Source of the DNA: Daphnia carinata
Taxonomy: Eukaryota > Arthropoda > Branchiopoda > Diplostraca > Daphniidae
Assembly (NCBI RefSeq): GCF_022539665.2
Contig: NW_026712498.1
Coordinates: forward strand, 1-55,677
Direction: 5' to 3'
Length of the DNA: 55,677 nt
Below are positions 39,401 to 50,303 of this stretch, piece after piece; positions within the stretch are counted from its first letter, which is position 1; the number at the start of each line of letters is the position of its first letter. The position numbers and the translations under genes were made by a program. Under the pieces are notes generated by a model. That model searched no databases. It had not been told where the DNA came from and saw only the letters and a list, made by a program, of their open reading frames with translations.

Positions 39401-41885
39401 ATGCTGTTTGAATGTAGATATTGAAACTCACTGTATCACACTATATTCACATTGAATACACGTATATTTGATGCTGTTTGAATGTAGATATTGAAACTCA
39501 CTGTATCATACTATATTCACATTGAATACACGTATATTTGATACTGTTTGAATGTAGATCATGAAACTGATACTATAACACTATATTCACATTGAATACA
39601 CGTATATTTGATACTGTTTGAATGTAGATCATGAAACTGATTTATAACACTATATTCACATTGAATACACGTATATTTGATGCTGTTTGAATGTAGATAT
39701 TGAAACTGATTCTATAACACTATATTCACATTGAATACACGTATATTTGATGCTGTTTGAATGTAGATATTGAAACTGATTCTATAACACTATATTCACA
39801 TTGAATACACGTATATTTGATGCTGTTTGAATGTAGATATTGAAACTGATTGTATAACACTATATTCACATTGAATACACGTATATTTGATGCTGTTTGA
39901 ATGTAGATATTGAAACTGATTCTATAACACTATATTCACATTGAATACACGTATATTTGATGCTGTTTGAATGTAGATATTGAAACTGATTCTATAACAC
40001 TATATTCACATTGAATACACGTATATTTGATGCTGTTTGAATGTAGATATTGAAACTCATTGTATCATACTATATTCACATTGAATACACGTATATTTGA
40101 TGCTGTTTGAATGTAGATCATGAAACTGATTCTATAACACTATATTCACATTGAATACACGTATATTTGATGCTGTTTGAATGTAGATATTGAAACTGAT
40201 TCTATATCATACTATATTCACATTGAATACACGTATATTTGATGCTGTTTGAATGTAGATATTGAAACTGATTCTATAACACTATATTCACATTGAATAC
40301 ACGTATATTTGATGCTGTTTGAATGTAGATATTGAAACTGACTGTATCACACTATATTCACATTGAATACACGTATATTTGATGATGAGTGAAGGTACAT
40401 AATGAAACTGATTGTATAACACTATATTCACATTGAATACACGTATATTTGATGCTGTTTGAATGTAGATCATGAAACTGATTCTATAACACTATATTCA
40501 CATTGAATACACGTATATTTGATGCTGTTTGAATGTAGATATTGAAACTCACTGTATCATACTATATTCACATTGAATACACGTATATTTGATACTGTTT
40601 GAATGTAGATCATGAAACTGATTCTATAACACTATATTCACATTGAATACACGTATATTTGATGCTGTTTGAATGTAGATATTGAAACTCACTGTATCAT
40701 ACTATATTCACATTGAATACACGTATATTTGATACTGTTTGAATGTAGATCATGAAACTGATTCTATAACACTATATTCACATTGAATACACGTATATTT
40801 GATGCTGTTTGAATGTAGATATTGAAACTCATTCTATCACACTATATTCACATTGAATACACCTATATTTGATGCTGTTTGAATGTACATATTGAAACTG
40901 ATTGTATAACACTATATTCACATTGAATACACGTATATTTGATGCTGTTTGAATGTAGATATTGAAACTGATTGTATAATACTATATTCACATTGAATAC
41001 ACGTATATTTGATGCTGTTTGAATGTAGATATTGAAACTCACTGTATCATACTATATTCACATTGAATACACGTATATTTGATACTGTTTGAATGTAGAT
41101 CATGAAACTGATTCTATAACACTATATTCACATTGAATACACGTATATTTGATGCTGTTTGAATGTAGATATTGAAACTCACTGTTTCATACTATATTCA
41201 CATTGAATACACGTATATTTGATACTGTTTGAATGTACATCATGAAACTGATTGTATAACACTATATTCACATTGAATACACGTATATTTGATGCTGTTT
41301 GAATGTAGATATGAAACTGATTCTATAACACTATATTCACATTGAATACACGTATATTTGATGCTGTTTGAATGTAGATATTGAAACTCACTGTATCATA
41401 CTATATTCACATTGAATACACGTATATTTGATACTGTTTGAATGTAGATCATGAAACTGATTCTATAACACTATATTCACATTGAATACACGTATATTTG
41501 ATGCTGTTTGAATGTAGATATTGAAACTGACTGTATAACACTATATTCACATTGAATACACGTATATTTGATGCTGTTTGAATGTGAATACACGTATATT
41601 TGATACTGTTTGAATGTAGATCATGAAACTGATTCTATAACACTATATTCACATTGAATACACGTATATTTGATGCTGTTTGAATGTAGATATTGAAACT
41701 CATTGTATCACACTATATTCACATTGAATACTCGTATATTTAATGCTGTTTGAATGTAGATCATTGAAACTGATTCTATAACACTATATTCACATTGAAT
41801 ACACGTATATTTGATGCTGTTTGAATGTAGATATTGAAACTCACTGTATCATACTATATTCACATTGAATACACGTATATTTGAT
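33454..41885. repeat. 70-bp satellite array, block 2 (about 120 units)
   Basis: Same monomer as block 1. The first units (to about 33860) are diverged and share the rare GGAAACTTATTGTATCACAC / CACAATG variant with the end of block 1, which suggests one ancestral array. From about 38700 to 41550 many units alternate as a 140-bp dimer: one type has TATTGAAACTCACTGTATCAT with GATACTGTTTG, the other TCATGAAACTGATTCTATAAC with GATGCTGTTTG. The block ends inside a unit (TATATTTGAT) at the 3' break of R2. Confidence 0.97.
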
Positions 41886-42219
41886 AGTAATGAGAAAGCA
41901 TACAAAAGAGCGAGGTCGCTTCATTAAGGTAAAGGAAGGACTATAGTAAAAGTCAAGCATACGATAAAGCGCGGTCGCTTTAGAGAGGTTATTGAGCTTT
42001 TATCGAAAAGGCTAGCGCTACGGAAGGGATACAAGAATAAGAAAGACGGCTATAATTAGTAATTCACTTAAAGGTGTGAAAAAAGGTAAACTTCAACGTT
42101 ATGATGTGTAAGAAATTCAACTGCTGCCTTCCGTCTTTAGTTCGTTTCTTGCTTCAGCCAAAAAATGTTCACACTTGATTTCATTCTTCAAAATCTTCGC
42201 TTTGTTGAAGTAGTTATAG
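41886..42219 (+). other. R2 region upstream of the antisense gene, with a short coding-like duplication
   Basis: Begins abruptly at the satellite border. A block of about 40 bp is present twice (around 41893..41930 and 41958..41995: AGCATAC...GCGGTCGCTT type). On the plus strand both copies would encode KHT..RGRF, a basic peptide repeat, in short open frames; donor-like AAGGTAAAG and AAGGTAAAC sites follow. This could be remains of upstream exons of the antisense gene or non-coding 3' retroelement sequence. Nothing else is recognised. Confidence 0.35.
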
Positions 42220-42674
42220 GAACTGGTTTGGTCGTTTTTCTCCATACGACCGTGCGGAGTTTTTGGACATCTACGCAAGAGTGTGTCAAGATAACATTGT
42301 TCTTGGTTATCCATTATTCGTCTCGGCTCCATGGGCTGATGACTATTACTACAGGTAGTAATCTTTTTTGATTGTTTTTTCAGTTCCACACTAACGTTTC
42401 TCTCTTCTTTTTTAGCACATATCCTGGGTATGCGAAATACAGAGACCATTTTTCACATTTTCATGCCCGTTTTCTTTGGTGGGTGGAGTCCGATGAGGAC
42501 ATCTACCATCCAACTCCTCGCCGCTCTGATTTTTACAGAGAGGTGACGCAAGCTGAAGTGCAAGCCAGGGTAGACGCTCGGCTTGTTTGGCTTGAGGTTT
42601 TGAACGCTCAAGCAGAGGAACATGAAGCTGAAAACAACTATTTTTTAGATTATCCCGTTAACCGAGGAGCATAA
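42220..42674 (+). CDS. Antisense accessory gene of R2 (two visible exons), family not recognised
   Basis: Homologue of the R1 gene at 17638..18087, in the same place relative to env and on the strand opposite to it. Exons 42220..42354 and 42416..42674 are separated by a 61-bp GT-AG intron with acceptor CTTCTTTTTTAG. Exon 1 encodes FGRFSPYDRAEF and ends YYY. Exon 2 begins with PGYAKYRD, continues ARFLWWVESDEDIYH, then an Ala/Glu-rich helical C terminus, and stops at 42674. The spacing from the FxRFxPxDRxxF motif to the intron is 41-42 codons in both elements. No ATG lies in exon 1, and a stop codon precedes it in frame, so an upstream exon (acceptor-like AGTTATAG) is needed; the element is truncated there. 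No membrane segment is visible. Function is unknown. Confidence 0.72.
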
Positions 42675-42786
42675 TTGTACATTTTTTGTTCTTTGACAAT
42701 ACACTTTTTTCACTTTAAACACAGCAGTTGTTTTTTTTTTGTTTTTTTTTTGTTTTTTTTTACTTTATCACTAAACAATTTTGTTT
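42675..42786. other. R2 spacer between convergent antisense gene and env
   Basis: T-rich stretch (42729..42762 is almost only T on the plus strand) between the stops of the antisense gene and env. R1 has a T-rich spacer in the same position. Confidence 0.5.
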
Positions 42787-44664
42787 TTAGAGATTTTCAG
42801 TCTCCATTTCATCTCTCCCGCCGTCTCCGGGTGGAGCGCTGTCGCACCTCTCATGAGCAACAAGACGCTTATGAAGTGTGTAGTATTTAATCACTAGGAA
42901 CACTATTCCACACACTAAAAGGATGTTGAAAGCCACTAACTCGTAAGGATAACGAGTAAGGTAAAACTCTTTTTGTTTTTCTTTTTCCAAAATTAAGTTT
43001 TGAATTTGCTCTCCAGTCATTTCAGATGACAACGTTGCTTGTGCGTTGCGATGGAGCAGCTGACTGATTATGTCCACAGACGTAGTGTTTTCTCGTGGAA
43101 GCTCGACGAAAATGTCCTTCTACCTTCGGCTTCTTGGACATCTTGTGCAAAGATTTTCACTGTTGGAAGAACAACTGCTTGCAGTTTTGGTGCCGTTACA
43201 CTTCCTTCCATGCTGGCTGGGAATACCCATTCTTCGGTTCGAGCGGTGCATCCCAAAGGTATTTCAAACATTCCTACTGCTGGTAATGTTGTTGTTCTTA
43301 AGGGTGGCTGCTCTCCTCCTGCTGGACAGGAAAACACAATCTCGTGCGGCTTTGTGGCTGAGTAGACCCATTGATTGGATCCCATGTAAACTACTTCGGG
43401 TCCACGCCAGTCTGTGAACTTCTTTTTACATTGTGTGTTGATTCGGGCCGAATCGTTTAAAAAGACAGCCATTGCACAAGATTTCCGAGCTGTTCTCTTG
43501 CTGATGCCGGTATGGAATTTACACAGTGGTCTTCCTATTTTACTGCAATCCTTTACATCTTCTTTGGACAATTCTAGATACGTTTCCAGGTCGGCAGACA
43601 CTGCAAGGTATTCTGGTAGATTTCCAAACAGCACACCATGCGTTCCATTGTCTGTAGCTGCCGGGAGGTTGATGATTTCGAAGAGCTTGTACTGCTGGGC
43701 GTGATCGAAGATAGGAACATGTATGAAGAGACGAAACGAGTTTTCCATGGCTGCCACGGTGACAGTTGATTCTCGGTAGGCGACCCAAAGTTCGTCGCTG
43801 GAAATAGACCATCCTCTTGGTAATTGCTCGTTTACCATTTTAATAACTTTATTGAATCTTGCTGGAGAGACAATTTGTGGCGCCAAATGTCCGTTAGCCA
43901 ACAGACTAAAGCCGACGTCGAGACTATCGGCAAATTGTTGCAACCACAGCAAGATCTGATACATCGCTTCAAGTGTTTCGTCCAATTGGAGGTAATACTC
44001 GAAGTGATTTAGTACTAGTTGTCCTATGTTCCCTACTGTCTCTATGAGGTGTGTTGTAATATTGCTTAGTACAGCATACTCGCCTCGTAGCTCTCCGATA
44101 AGTTTTGCATTTGTTCTAGACTCCCAAAGTGATTCATTCACTATTGTTGCTTGTTTATCAATAATGTGGATTACTTCTCTTTGATCTCGAGAAACAAGTT
44201 GTATTTGACTGTTTAACTCTTCTAAATCTTTTTGTGTTGATACCCCAAACAGCCATTTCAGGATTGATCCTCCACCGTCAACGAGACTTCGACGGTTTCT
44301 TTGGTTAGGATTTAGAGCCTTTTTGGTGTTTGCCAATCGTTCTGCTACATTCTCCATTCCTTTCAGGATTGTCTGTGTTCTGCTGGTGATTCTTCTGGCT
44401 GCTATCTGCTGTGATCGTAAGCCTGTATTCTTCCACTTTTCTGCAACTTCCTGTTGTTGAAGTATCTTTTGCTTCAGGTATGCAGTCGCTGTATCGGCTA
44501 CTCCCAAGTCAAGATCTGTTACGATGGTCCATGAAGATTCACTGAACGCGACATCGGTTTGTTGTTTGAATATTGCATTTTGCCTTAGGATTAACGAATT
44601 GCTTGACAGCGGCCCAATCAGAAAAATGAGGAACGGCACCAACAGAGTTAAATATCTGGTTGGA
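42787..44664 (-). pseudogene. env: R2 env: baculovirus F-like fusion glycoprotein, frameshifted near the C terminus
   Basis: A hydrophobic signal-like segment (44660..44598) is followed by a short N-terminal subunit. A furin-type site RNRRS (about 44300..44283) is followed at once by a Gly-rich fusion-peptide-like stretch GGGSILKWLFGVST and a heptad-repeat helix. This is the organisation of baculovirus F and insect errantivirus Env proteins. The frame ends at 43068, and the last part lies in another frame (43077..42787). That part holds a heptad-like segment, the membrane span (FNILLVCGIVFLVIKYY) and a cytoplasmic tail. No ATG separates env from the upstream integrase frame, so env was presumably made from a spliced mRNA. 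Expected role: attachment and membrane fusion. Confidence 0.85.
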
Positions 44665-45845
44665 GGTCTTCTGCTACGAGTGGGTCTTCTAATTGACGTT
44701 GGCGCACTTACTTCCGAAGTGGGCGTGACCACGTCGTTTTCTTCGATGTCTGGTGATTCACCGCTCTGTTCAACTAGTGTTTCTTCTGGATCAGCCTGAG
44801 TTTGTGGATGACTTGAAGCAGGTATCTCTTGTGTTTCTTCTTCCTGTTGATTTTCATCTTCTTTCTCTGAGACTTCTTCGGTGATGCCAGGACGTGGCAC
44901 AGCTTCATGGAATGATTTCATTCGCACTACGTGGACGATATCTGTTTTTCCTCGGCCCGTTGCCGATATCACTTCATAGTTCACTGGTGTGGTTTGTCTC
45001 AACGCTTTGAATGGTCCTAGCCAACGATGTAGAAGTTTTTCTGATTTTCCCACTTTACGCACAGGCTTGTAGACCAACACTAAATCTCCTTCTTTGAATG
45101 ACAATTCCCTATGGCGTGCATCGTAAGTTTCTTTTTGCTTTTGCTGTACACGCTGCATTCTAATTTTCACTTTTTCTCTAGCTGCTGCTAAGTCAGTCAT
45201 TAGGCGATCTGCATATCCCATTGTTGCTTCCTCTTCTTCCAGCAATGGGTTTGGATCTGCTTCCAACTCCAAATCAATAGGAAGTCTGGGTTCACGTCTG
45301 TAGAGAAGGAAAAATGGTGAGTATCCAGTAGACTCTTGTCTAGCCGTGTTATATGCGAAGCACACGTACTGCAAGGTTTCATCCCAATCTCGTTGATCAC
45401 TGCTGACGTACATTGACAACATTGCGGCTAACGTATGATTCATTCTCTCCACTGCTCCATTTGCCTGGGGGTGATAACTGGAAGTCGTCTTGTGGTTGGT
45501 GAGCAGTTTCTTGACGACAGCTTGAGTTAGCTCGGCGATGAAGCACTTTCCCCGATCCGTGATGATTTGTTCTGGAGCCCCATGGCGCAGAAAGATTTGT
45601 TGAACGAAGAACTCTGCCACGTCATCTGCCTTTCCAGTGGGCATAGCTTTCAACTCTACCCATTTGGTTAGGTAATCTACTGCCACTATAATCATTCTGT
45701 TTCCTTTTGTGGAGAGCGGAAATGGCCCTAGGAGGTCCATTCCTACTTTTTTGAAACGGTCTTTCCACTTTAATGCATTGTAGAAGTCCTGGAGGTTTGT
45801 CTGGGACTCCTTTTCTGCTCTGACAGTGTACGCAACTCTGCACAT
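44665..45845 (-). pseudogene. pol: R2 pol: integrase catalytic core and C-terminal domain
   Basis: The core shows the D,D,E residues in GMDLLGPFPL, ITDRGKCF and GAVERMNHT, then a GPY/F-type domain (GDLVLVYKP...RWLGPF). A Glu/Gln/Pro-rich tail runs without a stop into the env frame. The first about 28 codons (45845 to about 45762) are out of frame; genuine integrase enters from the upstream frame through a one-base shift in an A-run near 45757. The absence of a stop between integrase and env is unusual, since R1 has a clean pol stop. Confidence 0.9.
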
Positions 45846-47019
45846 GACGAATTATGTCCAGTGTCATCTTCGGCCAGTAGTAACGATCACAAATTTTTTG
45901 TAGAGTGCGACTGATTCCAAGGTGACCGGAAACGATGTCGTCATGGTAGACGTATAGGATTCTTTCACGATACTCGACAGGTACGCACAATCTTCTATAA
46001 CTTTTTCCATTCTTTATAGTTTCTTTGTAGAGTTTGCCATCGTTGATCACAAAATTTTTCACTCTTGCTTTTCCACTTTGGATTTTTTGAATTAGCTGAT
46101 TCCAATTACTGCAGGCATTTTGCTTGTCTGCCAGGGACTCGTTTTCTTCTTCAGCGAGTGTTAGGTCATCAGTTAGTGCCCCTATGACGACACAGCGGTC
46201 GTCTTCTTGCTCCTCTGTCTTTGGTAGTGGATTTCTTGAAAGACAATCTGCGTTGTCGTGCGTTTTTCCACTGCGGTATACGATCGTGATATCGTATTCT
46301 TGTAGCGATAAGCTCCAACGTGCTAAACGACCTGCTAGGTCTTTTTTGCTCATCAACCAACATAGAGCTTGATGATCTGTGACGACTTTCACTTTACAGC
46401 CCCACACAAAACATCTAAACTTGGAGAGACACCACACTAATGCAAGACACTCTTTTTCAGTTATGGAATAGTTCACTTCCGATTTAGTCAGTAAACGGCT
46501 GGCGTATGCGATGGGACGTTCTGCTTCATCTATGCGCTGGGCTAGTACACCTCCTATCCCGTTACCACAGGCGTCAGGAAAAATTTCCATTGGCAAGTCA
46601 TAGTTGGGATGGGCCAAAACTGGAGATGATGTAAGCGCTTTTTTCAGGGCAACGAAACTGTTTACCTGATCTTCTCCCCACACAAACGAAATTTCTTTCT
46701 TCGTGAGTGACGTGAGTGGGCGAGCGATTGAAGCAAAACCTTGGATGTGACGTCGATAGTACGAACATAGGCCCAAAAAACTTTGCACTCGTTTAACTTT
46801 GTTTGCTGTTGAATGGCCTTCACTAGGTGATGGGAAGTTCGAGACTGCCTCGAGCTTTTCAGGATCTGGTGCTAGACCATCTTTTGAAATCACATGTCCC
46901 AACACTTTTAGAGTGTGCTCCAAGAATGAGCATTTTGACCACTTTAGTTTCAAACCAGCTTTCACAAGGCAACTCAGCACTAAGCGAAGACGTCCCAAGT
47001 GTTGTTGGAATGTTGCTGA
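45622..47019 (-). pseudogene. pol: R2 pol: end of reverse transcriptase, RNase H, integrase zinc-binding region
   Basis: Continues the gag-pol frame directly after the TAA at 47020..47022. Visible are the reverse transcriptase thumb/connection (GHVISKDGLAPDPEKL, FLGLCSYYRRHI), RNase H (DACGNGIGGVLAQ, SITEKECLALVW, VVTDHQAL, DNADCLSRN) and the integrase HHCC region (GHLGISRT...CVHCQSRK). The frame becomes wrong after about 45757, so the last about 45 codons are not genuine. Confidence 0.9.
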
Positions 47020-49704
47020 TTAGATTATGACGTCATCCAGGTATATCAGACATGTTGTCCAGCGGAGTCCAGCCAAAATAATGTCCATGGCTCTCTGAAA
47101 AGTGCCTGGGGCATTAGTTAGACCAAACGGAAGAGTGCGAAATTGGTACAATCCATCTGCAGTGATGAAGCCTGTCTTCGGTCTATCACTGCTAACCACT
47201 GGAACTTGATGGTATCCAGCTTGCAAATCCATGCTTGAGAAAAACGTAGCCCCTTCTAGCCGACTCAGTGTAGCGGCTATACGTGGTAAGGGGTAGGAAT
47301 CTTTAACTGTTACCGCATTGAGCTTGCGATAATCCACACAAAAACGCCAAGTGCCGTCTTTCTTCTTCACCAGGACCACTGGGGAAGACCAAGGGCTGTC
47401 AGACGGTTCAATTACTCCTCGACGTAACATTCCTTCCACTTGATTTTGGACTACAGCTCTCTCTTTCCAAGCACTTTTGTAAGGGAGTTGATGTATTGGT
47501 GAAGCTGTTCCAGTATTAATGTCATGTTTGACCACTGCACAGTATCCCAAATCATCTTCATTTAGTGCAAAGCAATGGATAAATTGTTTAAGAACTTTTT
47601 GTGTTTCTTCTTTTTCTTCTTTTGTTAGACCCGTTCCAATTCTTCCTTCTAGGTTTTCTAATAGTTGCTTTTCATCTCGATTCAAATCTTGTTCCTCAAA
47701 TGAGGTGTCCAATGCTAGGATTTCTTGGCTTGTTTCTATTTCTTTTGTTTCGGGATGTTCTTCTAACGTCCCTAACGTAACTCCTTTTTCTAGCCAAATT
47801 GTTTTCGGAGACAAGTTAGCAACAGGGATGTTTTCTAAATCTTTTTGTACCAATGCATGACCAGTGGATAGGCTACTAGTCGCTAGCAATGACTCTGAGG
47901 GTGTCACAATGCAGGAACCTTCCATCTTGCTGGAAACTGTTGTTGAAACTTGCTTGATTGAGTATGCTGGTATCTCTTGACAATCTCTTGTAACCAGTTT
48001 ACTTTCTTTGACTTCTTCTGTTTGAATAAGCGAAATTTCAACAAGTGGTGACTTTCCTGTCGTAAACGACAATTCTTGTGATACATAATCAATGTGAATA
48101 GCTTGAAATTGTTGTAGGAAATCATTTCCTAGTAGTAGTTCAAAACCCGACATTGGCATGACTATCGCGTTTCCTTTGATAGTTTTACCCTTGTGGGTTA
48201 CTACGATGTCAGCTGTACTCTGTGGGGACAGAGTATGGCCATTTACAAGGCGAATTTTCGGTCCACTCTGTGGTTTTTCCACGAACTCTGTTTTTTTCAA
48301 TAATTCAGGAGAAATTACTGTCACTGCAGCTCCTGTATCAATCAAGGCCATTGCAGTTTCTTTACCGCACTTCACTTTTTCTTTAATCAATCTTGCAGGG
48401 TTTAGATTCAAAATGTAGTCTTCTGGCCCATTTTTGTTTTCTTCTGGCAACACCAACTCTTGAACCATTGAGTTTATAGATGGATTCTCTTTTGAAGTTG
48501 TGCCTGTCCCAGCGTCCTTCGCTGGGCCCCTATACTGCTCAGATTCAGGGTTTCTGAAACAGTTTCGGGCAATGTGTCCTGCTTTTTTACAGTAAAAGCA
48601 CTGTGGCTTACCGCGTGTTGTGCGTCCTTTAGGTTTAAACGGCCCTCTTGGTTTCGGTTGCTCTTGACTGCCTTGTTTAAACAACTTTTCACAAGTTTCT
48701 TGAATTACTTCACGCATTGTCTTTAAAAGATCCGCTTGTTGATCCGGATAGACCACCGAAAGGTTTGGAACTTGTTCAAACGACTTTTGTGGTTCCGCCA
48801 TGGGATCCTTCCATCCTCTGGCTTCTGACATCATCGATTTCTCCGTATAGACTTTTGCCAGTTCTAAGAATTCTTCACACGTTTGTGGCTTCTGAGGATA
48901 GATTTTTCTAAAAAGTGCTGGTCGAAGGCCTCTAAACAAATGCTCTAGTCGGTGGACTTCCGACATGTTGGAGTCGACCAGTCTGCATAGATTAAGAATT
49001 TCGTAGTAGTATCTGGTGGTCGGTTCATCCACTCCTTGAGTTCTACTTCTTAGTCTAGTTTCTTGGAAAAGACCATAAGAATTAGGCTGAAATTCTTTCA
49101 AAAATACCGAACGTAGACCGGGAACTGCAGGTCTTGCTTGATTTTCTCCGGCAGCCGGCTGTGCTGCCACATCTTGCCAGTCGTTTGGCACTCTTGCACA
49201 CAAGAACCAATTTCTTGCAGCATCATCCAAGTACATGCAAAAATTATTACGTTTGTCCGCGTCACCCCAACCATTGTGGGTAGAGATAGTCTCGTAGCGC
49301 TCTAACCATTGACGAGCGTCTTCCGTTGGGCTACCTCGAAAAATAGGTGGACTTATGAATTTTCTTACAGCCGCCATGACTGTTTCTTGCAATTGTCTTG
49401 GAGCTCCAAAAATGTGTTGTCCTATCGTAGGAACAACCGGGTGCGTGGGTTCTATTAAATCTTCTTCAGAGTCAGAACTTGATTCTAACTGTCTTGCGAG
49501 ATTTTCAAACCCTCTCTGGCGAGTCGTCTCTGTAGATGACGTCGCTAAATCTTCTCTTGACGTAGAAATTTCTGAATCTTGTGCCTCGTTAGTTGCTGTG
49601 GTCTCGTTACCAGACAGCGCGGTGGGCAAGTCACGAAGCGGGTGCAATCGTCTACTTGGATCCCGGGGGCAACTAGGTAAACGTGAGCTATTCTTCTTCT
49701 GCAT
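47020..49704 (-). pseudogene. gag-pol: R2 gag-pol: Gag, protease and most of reverse transcriptase in one frame
   Basis: ATG at 49704..49702. Residues about 105-295 are a Ty3/gypsy-type Gag capsid domain (PPIFRGSPTEDARQWLERYE, LDDAARNWFL). The CCHC zinc knuckle CFYCKKAGHIARNC is at about 369-382, the protease ALIDTGAAVTVIS at about 453-465, and the reverse transcriptase at about 690-894, with FCVDYRKLNAVT, MDLQAGYHQV, LPFGLTNAPGTFQ and YLDD near the end. The frame stops at a TAA (47020..47022) two codons after the YLDDV core, where related proteins have an aromatic residue. The same frame continues beyond it. Gag and pol are fused, unlike R1. Confidence 0.93.
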
Positions 49705-49766
49705 CGACTATCTTTAAAGCAGCACTAATTCGTTAACAACGGGTAACGAGCTGCATCTCCACCAAT
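49705..49766 (-). promoter_or_regulatory. R2 leader with primer-binding site
   Basis: The minus-strand TGGTGGAGATGCAGCTCG (about 49764..49747) begins two bases after the LTR end, the standard place for a tRNA primer-binding site. The tRNA species is not identified. Unlike R1, no strong splice donor is seen here. Confidence 0.7.
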
Positions 49767-50150
49767 TGTCACACTGGAGTTTACTTTGTTAATGAATTGT
49801 ATTGAATTTAAAAGGGGAAAATACAAAACATAGCAAACATAAAGAATAACCACTTTTCTACTTAACTTCGAACGTGAAGAGAACTGTAGGAGAACTTGAA
49901 GGGAACTTTAAGAACTTCAGAACTGACAAGAACTAACTTAGGGCTAAAAATGTAGGGGCTTTTATACCCTTCGTGAAGAATATACGCCCCATCTCTAGGG
50001 TTACATGAATTCTAGGGATAACTATCTTTTACTAATTATTGGCGTGTTGCAGCATCCTTTTCAAGAGAGCTGCATTGTACGCACACGCCAAACGTTGGTT
50101 GTCACGTCTTTTCAGAAATGACAATCACGTCACTATTTCCCCTCGCGACA
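49767..50150 (-). repeat. R2 5' LTR, complete (384 bp)
   Basis: Starts TGTCGCGAGG and ends AGTGTGACA on the minus strand (TGT...ACA ends). It is followed inward by a primer-binding site and outward by satellite at 50151. A TATA box GGGTATAAAAGCC lies at 49958..49970. No second copy of this LTR exists in the window. Confidence 0.9.
49958..49970 (-). promoter_or_regulatory. TATA box of the R2 LTR promoter
   Basis: Minus-strand GGGTATAAAAGCC, about 190 bases upstream of the LTR end, within the GC-flanked context typical of core promoters. It would drive the sense R2 transcript. Confidence 0.6.
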
Positions 50151-50303
50151 ATATTGAAACTCACTGTATCACACTATATTCACATTGAATACATGTATAT
50201 TTGATACTGTTTGAATGTAGATCATGAAACTGATTCTATAACACTATATTCACATTGAATACACGTATATTTGATACTGTTTGAATGTAGATCATGAAAC
50301 TGA
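50151..50303. repeat. Satellite remnant between R2 and H2
   Basis: About 2.2 satellite monomers, starting ATATTGAAACTC and ending GAAACTGA, where Helitron H2 begins. They match the block 2 dimer variants (GATACTGTTTG). Confidence 0.95.

Larger units (their letters stand above)
41886..50150 (-). mobile_element. R2: Ty3/gypsy-type retroelement with F-like env, 3' LTR lost
   Basis: Order on the minus strand: 5' LTR, primer-binding site, gag-pol in one frame, RNase H and integrase, env, then an opposite-strand accessory gene, ending in satellite without a 3' LTR. Protease, reverse transcriptase, RNase H, integrase order gives Ty3/gypsy. The copy carries a TAA in reverse transcriptase, a frameshift before the integrase core and a frameshift near the env C terminus, so it is dead. 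It differs from R1 in LTR, gag layout (gag and pol fused) and Env family. Confidence 0.92.

Noticed and set aside
42117..42449. 110-codon minus-strand frame opposite the R2 antisense gene
   Set aside because: The frame is not shared with R1 at the homologous position, whereas the plus-strand frame is. It is read as a shadow.
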